Below are positions 46,430-54,381 of a stretch of 64,000 nt of DNA, piece by piece (the first letter of the stretch is position 1; each line of letters opens with the position of its first letter). Under the pieces are notes generated by a model. It saw only the letters and a program-made list of their open reading frames with translations. It did not search any database and was not told the origin of the DNA. The stretch is from DATFLS01 sp964413425 (lineage in GTDB: Bacteria; Fidelibacterota; JAANXI01): contig CAYPST010000010.1 of assembly GCA_964413425.1 (NCBI GenBank), forward strand, positions 1 to 64,000, read 5' to 3'. The position numbers were made by a program, and so were the translations under genes.

Positions 46430-47680
46430 TTATTTATGAATTTGTAGAATCACCAGGAGACTGTGTCCGCATCCCAGCCCTTGTTGCAAGCCGTGCTCCA
46501 GTCCACGGAGAGCGTAGCTCAGCTGGGGCTCAATAATATTTGCTCTCGGATCACCAACCCACATCCAGTTCGTGCTGGCAATTACCCGGTCGATGGTCAT
46601 CAAACCGAATTGCAGTTCCTTGGAATACGCCGTCCAGTCGGACAGATCGTTCAGGGTCATATCGTCGTTCAATTTCTGTTGAGTGTACTCAACTAAAATA
46701 TTCCAGCGTTCGATCAAATTCCGAAGAAACGGAGCGGCCACCGGATGCTCCGGTACAATCTCCGGATCGAGCAGCAGATTCTCTAAGTCTGTCCGGAGAT
46801 AATCTTCATGCAGAGAATTGAGAAATCGCCTGATCGGAGGGAGCGAAGGATTGTATTCTCCGGTATCCGTATGCCGGCCAACCAGGATTGAGCGATCTCC
46901 CATGTGCGATACCTCAAAAGGAAGATTTTGCTGGGCTGATAGGTCGTTCACAAATTCCCGAATTTCGTCGCCAGTCCAGAATCGAATGGGAAAATGGTCG
47001 ATATGCTGATGAATTCCGTTGTCGGTATAGAGATAACTCATCGAGTAATCGCGCATTTTTTCATCTTCCGTGCTCGCCGTCCAATATCCGGGCCACTCAA
47101 TAGAATATCGTCCCATGAGATCTAATGTTACGATACTGTCATTATTCCCATGGTGATAGATGTCCGTCAATACTCTCCGAAGGCTCTCGGTGTCCAGATG
47201 AGAAAGGGAACTGTAGGACGAGAAATAAATATCGAAGGCTGGTTCTGCGGATGAAATGCCGGAGAGCCCTTGATTTAAGTCGTGTTGCTGAAATTGAACG
47301 TGTGGGTTATGCACATAGATTTCCTGCCCTTTCCGAATCATATCCGGGTTGATATCAACACCCAGGTAGCATTCAATATCCTCTTCCTGTAAAATGTAAT
47401 TGTATTCAAGCCCTAAGTCAGATTCTTTTGCATTGACTTTCGTCAGGAGTTCGTAACCCTGTCCGCTGCCGCATCCCAAATCAAGTATCCTGACTTTTTC
47501 ACCCTGATCCCGCTTTTTTTGCACCAGCGAGCGTAAAAAGGGCCGGATAGTATATCTGGTTAATTGGTCCTCCCAATAGATGCGGAGATTATCATATTTT
47601 CCGGAGAGATTCCCCTCATAGAGATTATAATAGCCATGTTGGACGGCACTTTTATAATTAATAAAACTGTTTGATTCCAT
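46430..47680 (-). CDS. Class I SAM-dependent methyltransferase, first gene of the betaine transporter operon
   Basis: 416 residues. A Rossmann methyltransferase core covers about 60-260: motif I RILDLGCGSGQGYELL, then CYLGVDINPDMIRKGQE and FDIYFSSYSSLSHLD. The C-terminal ~150 residues are helical, with GLEHGLQQGLGCGHSLLVI at the end. GGAGG precedes the ATG. It is not an EgtD-type histidine methyltransferase as far as I can see. Being 9 bp from a betaine-type ABC transporter suggests an N-methylated or methylatable substrate, which is inference. Confidence 0.82.
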   Translation of the reverse strand: MESNSFINYKSAVQHGYYNLYEGNLSGKYDNLRIYWEDQLTRYTIRPFLRSLVQKKRDQGEKVRILDLGCGSGQGYELLTKVNAKESDLGLEYNYILQEEDIECYLGVDINPDMIRKGQEIYVHNPHVQFQQHDLNQGLSGISSAEPAFDIYFSSYSSLSHLDTESLRRVLTDIYHHGNNDSIVTLDLMGRYSIEWPGYWTASTEDEKMRDYSMSYLYTDNGIHQHIDHFPIRFWTGDEIREFVNDLSAQQNLPFEVSHMGDRSILVGRHTDTGEYNPSLPPIRRFLNSLHEDYLRTDLENLLLDPEIVPEHPVAAPFLRNLIERWNILVEYTQQKLNDDMTLNDLSDWTAYSKELQFGLMTIDRVIASTNWMWVGDPRANIIEPQLSYALRGLEHGLQQGLGCGHSLLVILQIHK

Positions 47681-48132
47681 ATCCCGCGCCTCCCATCTAT
47701 CATTAATTTGTACTTATCACTGAAGCGATTTTTGTTCAAAACGACCATTCTTATGTAATACATTTTTCGAGAGACAAGTAAACAAGCGACTGCAACCCCT
47801 TCCTGAAACGGGAAGGGGATACCTGCGACATCACAGCCACTCAATTCGGAATAGTGTAACGATTGTGAATGATTTATTCAATCGATAAGACAACACTATT
47901 CAGACGCCAGGATTTCTCTGATTTTCCGAACAAACGAGCAATTGGGCTGCGCTTCACTGTGAATCCGCAGTCAAACCGTTGTTGTGAAGAGAGGTGAGTG
48001 TTCATAGAAGGCCGGTAATGGAGGGGTGTTAGTTCTGCTAATTCTCTGACTTGTTCACTGCTGTCCGCATTGAAGTGCAGGTTGAAATCACATTTCAATG
48101 ATTAACATTCAGTGCGGTAGGTTTTCTTGATC
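47681..48132. other. 452-bp gap upstream of the methyltransferase operon
   Basis: No gene seen. It contains a hairpin CCCCTTCC (47796-47803) / GGAAGGGG (47811-47818) with a 7-nt loop and no T-run. It presumably includes the promoter for the minus-strand methyltransferase-transporter operon. Confidence 0.5.
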
Positions 48133-48593
48133 ATGACTATTAAGATACCTCAGTACAATAGCGACATGCTCCTCCGGGTGGACCATCTCTCCACCCATCC
48201 CGGCCCCGATCACTCTATCCCCCTTGACCCTCTTTCTCTCGCCAGAGAAAGGGGGGGCGGGCCCCAAGAGAGGGGGACCGAGGGGGGGAGTGCCCGCTGC
48301 TCCGGTCCACCAAATCGGCCCTCCGCCCGGACTGCCTCGTCGGGAGCGCAACCAGCTCGCTCTTTACGGAGTTAACTTAATACCTAAGTTGAGCGATACG
48401 AGTTTCGCGAAGTATCGCTGTACTTAGGGAAAACCCCGCCCTAGAAAATGTGTGTTTTCACCGAATGGGTGCGGAACGTCCCGACGCCGTTCTCGGGGAG
48501 GTGAACACGTATGCCGACGGCATTCTTCGAACATTTTCTTTTGTCGGTTGAGCGATGTATGGAAATAAATCGCTCAATTTGGGTTAATAGTCA
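48133..48593 (+). repeat. Dispersed element B, interrupted by element C
   Basis: The left end ATGACTATTAAG (48133) and right end TTAATAGTCAT (48583-48593) are inverted. The interior shares long blocks with 28842-29227 (ATCTCTCCACCCATCCCGGCCCC, GAGAGGGGGACCGAGGGGG, AACCAGCTCGCTCTTTACGGAGTTAAC). Element C is inserted in its right terminus at TTAATA. The right end is 7 bp from the stop codon of the Ser2 asparagine-synthetase homologue. Confidence 0.78.
48383..48583 (+). repeat. MITE-like element C, copy 2, with TTAATA target duplication
   Basis: 201 bp from CCTAAGTTGAGCGATACG to ATCGCTCAATTTGGG. Flanked by TTAATA at 48377-48382 and 48584-48589. Removing it and one copy of TTAATA restores the intact element B terminus GAGTTAACTTAATAGTCAT. 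Terminal inverted repeats are CCTAAGTTGAGCGAT / CCCAAATTGAGCGAT. The left end also folds into a strong hairpin (CCTAAGT..GCGATAC..GTATCGC..ACTTAGG). Reverse complement of 30172-30351. Confidence 0.85.
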
Positions 48594-48599
48594 TATTCT

Positions 48600-50066
48600 C
48601 TATTTGAACGGATCCCACCGGGCAACCATACTTTCGTAACCGACCGGGAAATGATCCTGAAATAATTTATAATAATACACTTCTTTTGGTGAATTTAATT
48701 CAAGGCCGCCTTCGGATTGCCCCTTGTTTTTGTATTCGTCCTCCGAGGTATTATCAGCAGTCAGCTCATCCATCAAATCATCCACCCCTGTTCCGCCGGC
48801 GAATCGAAGTTTCGGTCGGTTGGCAATTTCATCAGGCAGCCATTTCTTCATTGCCTCCCGGAGAATCCACTTCTCGACAGTCCGGGCTTGTTCTTCATCA
48901 TACCGGGTCTTTAATTCCATGGGTATTTTGTTGCTGAATGCGACCACTGCCGGATCCAGATAAGGCGTGCGGTAATTCACGGAATTGGCAAGCCAGCCGC
49001 GATCCAGTCTGCGTAATGCGGTATTATAGGCAATAGTTACCAGTTTCCGGGCCACCCGTTCTTTTTTTTCGACATCCGGTATGTCCTCCAGTTCCTGAAA
49101 GTATCCGCCGAACAATTCATCGGCACCTTCACCGACCACCACACAATTGGTATAATCAGAAATCATTTTCGAGGTGTAGAAATTCGCGATGGCTCCGGAA
49201 ATGCAATCCTCATCAAATGTTTCCATATACCAGACGGCTTCCGGGATCAGACTCTTGATATCGTTGTCAGTGATTTCATAGATATAGTGCTCTAATCCGA
49301 GGTAATCGGCCATGAGTTTGGCATATTTCATATCTTTGCTCGGATATCGCTGGATCGTGGTGCTGAAGAGTTTCAGATCGGGATTCACAGATTTGGCTAC
49401 TGCTGCGGATACAGAACTATCCAGTCCACCGCTCAGAGCGACCCCCTGTACTGCTCCATCTGCCATCCGTTTTTCAACCGCCTTCACAAAAAGCCGTTCC
49501 AGGATGTCAGCGGCTTCCTGGGAGCTGTCAAAGTCGGGAAGGTTCGGGGTGTAGCCGTCAAATTGCTGCAATCCGTCTTTGGTGGAATAATAATGTCCCG
49601 GAGGAAGTTCTTCCACAGCCGGGACATGCCCCAGTAATGATTTTGCCTCCGAAGCGAAGTAGAGGGTGCCATCCCGCTCTTTATATATTAAGGGCCGGGA
49701 TCCGACATGGTCGCGTACAAGAAGAGTTTGACCCTTATCAATAACGGCGCATGAAAACGAACCATCCAGGTGTGAAAAACATGCCGGCCCCATTTGCATG
49801 TACTGGTCTCTGATAAACTCGGCATTCGTGGTGGTCTCAGAAATGGAATTATAGATATCACCGTCCAGTAAAACCACAGGGTACTCATCACCTGCTATGG
49901 CTGGGGTCGACCGGGGAGAGAGTGTTAATTCACCTGCTGCCACTCCGCCATCCGGCAGGGCCCTGACGGTGGAATTGTCCGGACCACGATGGCGGATTTT
50001 CTCCAGCATGTCTGCGAGCTGCTGTTGTTCGACTTTTTCACCGACGACACCGACGATTGCGCTCAT
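48600..50066 (-). CDS. Asparagine-synthetase homologue with Ser2 (glutaminase-inactive)
   Basis: 488 residues with AsnB architecture. The N-terminal Ntn amidotransferase domain (1-190) begins M-S-A (codons ATG AGC GCA), so the catalytic Cys2 is Ser. The synthetase domain has the PP-loop VALSGGLDSSVSA, GEGADELFGGYF and NRPKLRFAGGTGV. It would use free ammonia or ammonia from a partner. GGAGGAG lies 5 bp before the ATG. It follows the Cys2 paralogue by 38 bp in the same direction, suggesting a working pair. Product unknown; asparagine itself is possible. Confidence 0.85.
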   Translation of the reverse strand: MSAIVGVVGEKVEQQQLADMLEKIRHRGPDNSTVRALPDGGVAAGELTLSPRSTPAIAGDEYPVVLLDGDIYNSISETTTNAEFIRDQYMQMGPACFSHLDGSFSCAVIDKGQTLLVRDHVGSRPLIYKERDGTLYFASEAKSLLGHVPAVEELPPGHYYSTKDGLQQFDGYTPNLPDFDSSQEAADILERLFVKAVEKRMADGAVQGVALSGGLDSSVSAAVAKSVNPDLKLFSTTIQRYPSKDMKYAKLMADYLGLEHYIYEITDNDIKSLIPEAVWYMETFDEDCISGAIANFYTSKMISDYTNCVVVGEGADELFGGYFQELEDIPDVEKKERVARKLVTIAYNTALRRLDRGWLANSVNYRTPYLDPAVVAFSNKIPMELKTRYDEEQARTVEKWILREAMKKWLPDEIANRPKLRFAGGTGVDDLMDELTADNTSEDEYKNKGQSEGGLELNSPKEVYYYKLFQDHFPVGYESMVARWDPFK

Positions 50067-50104
50067 ATGCTCCTCCTGTGAAAGTTCAATTCATCAACAC
50101 ATTT

Positions 50105-51700
50105 TCAGTATCCACCACATTGTGAATGCTTCAGTTCACCGTCAACTGTCCCACTCACTTGTTCTCGTTCTTCTTCAAAATCAAAGCCCGTCCATATTCC
50201 TACCGAGTCGAGAATAGAATCCTGCGGGTGGTAGCGCCGGAATATTTGAAAGTAATAGGCGGCTTCTTTGGAATTGATCTGCGCCTGAGGAGCCGCCTGC
50301 TGAAGAGCAGCCAGCTCATCATCACTTATTTCCTCTTCCGCAATCTGTTCACCCAGAGATTCACATCCCGCTCCCTGAGTATACTGGACCTTACAGCGCC
50401 ATAAAATGGAATCCGGAAGCAGATCCGTATTTCGGAATGCATGTCGAAGAATCCATTTTTCGATTTTGTTCTCCTGGTGTTCACGAATTTTCCATTCGGG
50501 CGGAATCGCCATGGCCAGGTCTATCATCGCGGTATCAAGAAATGGAACACGCAGCTCAAGACTGAATCGCATGCCCATACGATCCGCACGTTGCAGGTTA
50601 ATATTATGGAGCGTGTCGATACACCGCCTGGATTCCTGATTCAGTTCGGATGGTTTCCAATTTTTCATGTACTGGTATCCTGCAAATATCTCATCTGCCC
50701 CTTCTCCGGTTAATACGACTGTCACATATTCGGAAGCCAGTTTGCAGGTGAAATAACAGGGTACGGCACACCGGACCAGAGAGGGGTCGTAACTTTCCAG
50801 ATACCGGATCACCTGGGGAAGTGCCTGGTAATAATCTGCTTCTGTAAATATTAATTCATGGTGATTCGATCCGATATGTTCCGCAACGATTCGCGATGCT
50901 TTCAGGTCGTCACTTTCATTGCCGTTCTTGTCTTTCATGCCTACGGCAAACGTGTGGAGATTCGGGATATTCCGGGCGGCAATGGCCGCCACCAGGCTGC
51001 TGTCCAGGCCGCCGCTGCAAAAGGCGCCAACATGGATTTCAGGATCGGATAACAGCCGCTCGTGCACCGCGCCAGTAAACGTTTCCCGAATGCTCTCGGC
51101 GGCACGGTCGATCTTCCAGTCGCTTCGCTCCCGCAGCGGCGGGACATCATAGTAGCCGATAAATCCCGTCTCCGGGGAATAATAGTGACCGGCAGGAAAT
51201 TCATACACCTTATTAACTCCGGCATGTGACATTGCCCCCAGCTCCGAAGAGAAATACAGGTTTTCTCCCTGATAACCATAATATAACGGTTTAATGCCAA
51301 CAGGATCTCTCGCAAGGAAAAGGGTCTCTTCGTCAAAGATGGCAAAAGCGTACATGCCTTCCAGACGGTGGACACATTCATATCCTTCTTCCTCATAGAG
51401 GGGTAAAATAACTTCGGTATCCGACTGTGTCTGAAAGGGGTAGAAGTGATCAAATTCCTCTCTGAGCGTATGGTGATTATATATTTCCCCGTTGCAGATA
51501 AGGCCCCGGGTTCCATCCGGGCCGAGAATTGGCTGATGCCCACCCCGGACATCAACGATAGACAGCCGGGTGTGTCCGAATGAACCGATACTATTGGTAT
51601 GAATGCCCCTGTCATCGGGACCGCGATGTCCCATAGCATCTGTCATTCGTCGGATAGTCTGATCATCGGGTTTGCCGTAACACCCTGCTATTCCACACAT
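50105..51700 (-). CDS. Glutamine-hydrolysing asparagine synthetase homologue (AsnB-like)
   Basis: 531 residues. The glutaminase domain starts MCGIAGCYG, so Cys2 is present, with HTRLSIVD and GLICNGEIYNH. The ATP-pyrophosphatase domain has GAFCSGGLDSSLVAA, TGEGADEIFAGYQ and ILWRCKVQYTQGAG. It normally adenylates aspartate and adds ammonia from glutamine. It lies 54 bp after the MttB-like gene 1 and 38 bp before its Ser2 paralogue, all on the minus strand, so it may be in the methyltransferase operon. A divergent substrate is possible. Confidence 0.87.
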   Translation of the reverse strand: MCGIAGCYGKPDDQTIRRMTDAMGHRGPDDRGIHTNSIGSFGHTRLSIVDVRGGHQPILGPDGTRGLICNGEIYNHHTLREEFDHFYPFQTQSDTEVILPLYEEEGYECVHRLEGMYAFAIFDEETLFLARDPVGIKPLYYGYQGENLYFSSELGAMSHAGVNKVYEFPAGHYYSPETGFIGYYDVPPLRERSDWKIDRAAESIRETFTGAVHERLLSDPEIHVGAFCSGGLDSSLVAAIAARNIPNLHTFAVGMKDKNGNESDDLKASRIVAEHIGSNHHELIFTEADYYQALPQVIRYLESYDPSLVRCAVPCYFTCKLASEYVTVVLTGEGADEIFAGYQYMKNWKPSELNQESRRCIDTLHNINLQRADRMGMRFSLELRVPFLDTAMIDLAMAIPPEWKIREHQENKIEKWILRHAFRNTDLLPDSILWRCKVQYTQGAGCESLGEQIAEEEISDDELAALQQAAPQAQINSKEAAYYFQIFRRYHPQDSILDSVGIWTGFDFEEEREQVSGTVDGELKHSQCGGY

Positions 51701-51754
51701 ACCAACACCTTGGTTCTCTCAGCTAGTAGTTCCAAAGATTTTGGTTTCGGCACG

Positions 51755-53221
51755 TCATGAAGCAAGAATATCCTTCTTGATACGGTGCACATCAGTGAGA
51801 TCGAGAGAGCCCTCCAATCGTGTTCCCTGGTAAAGCCAGCCGCTGCGCAATCCGGGCCGGGATGCTCTCATAAATTTTGAGCTGCTCCTCCCGGAAGTTA
51901 CGGCTTCCTGAATTAGTTCGATCTGGGTATTCACCGTCGCAGAAGAGTATTCTTCATGCTCTGCAAGGATAAAGTCTATGCGATCCGAAATATTGTGTGC
52001 CATTTCTGACTGCATTGTTACATCAAAGAATTCCAGTGCCTTCGTGACCGCTGTCTGAGCCAATTCCCGGAGGTTGTAATTCGGAGTCTGGTTGAAGAGT
52101 CCCTTGACCATCCCGATCACCGAATCATCAATGATATACTGTTCGGGACTCACGGTGAGCACCTGTTCCAGCATCCCAAGCGCACTGTTAATAAACTGGG
52201 CGCCGCTGGCTGTCTCAAAGACCCAGGAGAAAGTTTTTTCGGCCACTGTTTGCGGATTCGGGTCTTTCTCGTCAGAAACGGCGGCGGTTCCACAGCAGGG
52301 AATCCCGTAGAAATAGGTGAGGTCCGTGATCAGCGCGATCCGGCGGATGCTCTCCGGCTGGCACCAGCGGGGCGACCCGTCGGAATAGAGATCGGAACTG
52401 ATGGGGATTCCCCGGTAGAAGACCCTGGCTCCGCTTCTCACAAGATTCGCAAGCACCACCGCCGAGAGGATTTCCGCATTGACCTGCACAAGTTCACCGA
52501 TTTCGGAAAGCGGTGCCGTGGTACCTGCCTGGGGACAGCTGGAAATTGACACCGGGATATCGTGCTCGATTACCTTCAGAAATTTGTCGATGGTGGGACT
52601 CACTAAATTCAGAGGACTCACGGTAAGTGATGCGATAAATGATATCAGTAATGGATCTTGCACGGCGGCTATAATGTCCGGCAATTTATCTATCCGGACC
52701 AAATTGGCCAGATTCATGTGCTTTGTCGTATTCTCCAGCAGAATCCGGGTCTTTGCCAGATCCATCTCCTCTTCAGGTACGTCCGGTTCCACCGGACGAG
52801 TAATGAAGTCCACATTGGGCAATTGCTCACAAATTCGCACGATATCAATGAGATCCCGGGTCGTGGCTTGTTTTTTCACAAACGCGCCATTTTCATAATG
52901 CAGCACATTGAGGGCCTGACCGCCCGTGCCGAAGTAGATCTCCGGGGCATTTACATCTATGGTAACATTATGGTTTGAATTTCTTGCGTGAAGATGAATG
53001 GTTTTCGCTGTCCGTTGTATAGCCTGCTCCACCATTTCGCGCGGTATTTTGATCCGTTTATTTTCCAGAGAAGCACCACCATCCAGGAACATTTGGACGG
53101 CCCGGTCGCTTTCAACGTGCACGCCTGCTTCGGAAAGCAGCCGGCAGGAACCCTCATGAATCAGCCGGCAGTTTGCATCGCTGAGAAGTTTCGTTCTTTC
53201 AACTGTGAAGCCCTTACCCAT
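51755..53221 (-). CDS. MttB-superfamily methylamine/betaine:corrinoid methyltransferase 1
   Basis: 488 residues, a TIM-barrel corrinoid methyltransferase of the trimethylamine methyltransferase superfamily, without an in-frame UAG, hence a non-pyrrolysine (MtgB/MtcB/MtpB-type) member. Family landmarks are IYFGTGGQALNVLHYENG, TTRDLIDIVRICEQLPNVDF, SISSCPQAGTTAPLS and IPCCGTAAVSDEKDPNPQT. Such enzymes move a methyl from a quaternary amine to Co(I) corrinoid. AGGAG precedes the ATG; the corrinoid-protein gene is 107 bp upstream. Substrate unknown. Confidence 0.9.
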   Translation of the reverse strand: MGKGFTVERTKLLSDANCRLIHEGSCRLLSEAGVHVESDRAVQMFLDGGASLENKRIKIPREMVEQAIQRTAKTIHLHARNSNHNVTIDVNAPEIYFGTGGQALNVLHYENGAFVKKQATTRDLIDIVRICEQLPNVDFITRPVEPDVPEEEMDLAKTRILLENTTKHMNLANLVRIDKLPDIIAAVQDPLLISFIASLTVSPLNLVSPTIDKFLKVIEHDIPVSISSCPQAGTTAPLSEIGELVQVNAEILSAVVLANLVRSGARVFYRGIPISSDLYSDGSPRWCQPESIRRIALITDLTYFYGIPCCGTAAVSDEKDPNPQTVAEKTFSWVFETASGAQFINSALGMLEQVLTVSPEQYIIDDSVIGMVKGLFNQTPNYNLRELAQTAVTKALEFFDVTMQSEMAHNISDRIDFILAEHEEYSSATVNTQIELIQEAVTSGRSSSKFMRASRPGLRSGWLYQGTRLEGSLDLTDVHRIKKDILAS

Positions 53222-53328
53222 AATCTCCTGATTGGCTAATTAAAGGTTATGAAACGGCACACGTACTGTCGTCAACGTGTAGGCTGCGTGGCAGAGCATT
53301 GATCACCAAAGCAGATGCCGGTGTGTAC

Positions 53329-54003
53329 CTATGCCACTGCTTCCAGTTTGTTAATCGCGTCAAATGCATCTTCCCCGTACAAATCAGCGCCAATTTGTTT
53401 CGCAAAATCCTCCGATGTGGGAGCGCCGCCGATGCACACGAGCACTTCATCCCGGATCCCTTTTTCTTTGAGCAGGTCAACTACCTCTTCCATATGTCCC
53501 ATGGTTGTCGTCAGGAGCGCAGAGAGCCCGAGATATTTGGCCCGGGAATTCTCCACAGCTGTTACCACGTCTTCGGCTTCCACTCCGACTCCCAGGTCCT
53601 CCACCTCAAAACCGGAACCACGGAGCAAAGTTGAGACAATATTTTTACCTATATCATGGAGATCGCCTTCCACGGTGGCGATGATAAATTTCCCGCGGCT
53701 GTTGATATCACCTTCAACCAGGAGTGGTTCCAGAATTTTGGTTGCTTCACTGACGCACTCTGCCGCTGCCAGCATATCGGGAATCAAGTACTCGCCGCTC
53801 TCATAGCGCCGGCCGACTTCTTCCATACCGGGACTCACCGCCTCATTTAAAATAGTCGACGGCGCTAAGGAATCCTCCAGACCTTGCTGCACCAGCTCAA
53901 TCACACCAGGTTCACCCGCCATATCACCATCAAATCCTTCATCCGCGCTGTCGATGCGTCCATCAATCACATTCTTCTTGATTTGTTCCAGGATGTCTGA
54001 CAT
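53329..54003 (-). CDS. Corrinoid (B12-binding) methyl carrier protein
   Basis: 224 residues. It carries the cobamide that accepts the methyl from the MttB proteins and delivers it to the MtgA-like enzyme. The B12-binding cap domain (about 1-90) precedes a Rossmann domain with the Co-ligating VEGDLHDIGKNIV (His116), GLSALLTTTMG and CIGGAPTSEDFAKQIGADLY. The start at 54003 (MSDILEQIKK) is chosen since AAGGAGA lies 5 bp upstream; the frame extends to 54054 without support. It is the only such protein here, serving three MttB-like enzymes. Confidence 0.93.
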   Translation of the reverse strand: MSDILEQIKKNVIDGRIDSADEGFDGDMAGEPGVIELVQQGLEDSLAPSTILNEAVSPGMEEVGRRYESGEYLIPDMLAAAECVSEATKILEPLLVEGDINSRGKFIIATVEGDLHDIGKNIVSTLLRGSGFEVEDLGVGVEAEDVVTAVENSRAKYLGLSALLTTTMGHMEEVVDLLKEKGIRDEVLVCIGGAPTSEDFAKQIGADLYGEDAFDAINKLEAVA

Positions 54004-54381
54004 GGGTTCTCCTTTTATTGTTTGATTTGCCTGAGTATTCCAAAAAATCAGCACACAGATTCACACGGAAAAAAACGGAGGATCGCAGATTATCCACACA
54101 TCCCAACACCTCGAAGTATATAGGTGCATAAGTACATACGTGTCGGCGATTGTATGGTAAATTAACCATGAATTATCGACTCCGGAGTAGTAATGCAGGA
54201 AAGAGCGACGCTTGCAGCCTCTATGCACTTATGTCCGTATGTACCCGATGAAGTGCAGGTGTGAGGCCTCCTTCCTCTTGCCTCTTTACTCATTCCTATT
54301 GTTAAATCGCTATTCATCCTTTTTTTCCGTGTTCATCTGTGTGCTATGCTTTTCATCGCAAGAATACTTCGGATTTGTATG
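54004..54381. other. 378-bp gap within the methyltransferase cluster carrying dispersed motifs
   Basis: It holds CAGCACACAGATTCACACGG (54050-54070), GTGCATAAGTACATACGTG and, further on, CGTGTTCATCTGTGTGCTATG (54332-54352). These are inverted relatives of one dispersed motif class. No ORF is convincing. It separates the corrinoid gene from MttB-like gene 2 and could carry an internal promoter. Confidence 0.5.

Noticed and set aside
46430..47680. EgtD-type ergothioneine methyltransferase beside an EgtU-like transporter
   Set aside because: The fused transporter resembles EgtUBC in outline, but the methyltransferase is a general class I enzyme without the EgtD arrangement, and no EgtB or sulfoxide synthase is present.
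48600..51700. Lasso-peptide or beta-lactam type biosynthetic cluster
   Set aside because: Asparagine-synthetase-like proteins are present, but there is no precursor peptide, RRE/transglutaminase-type protease or carboxyethylarginine-type partner; both proteins keep AsnB-like C-terminal motifs.
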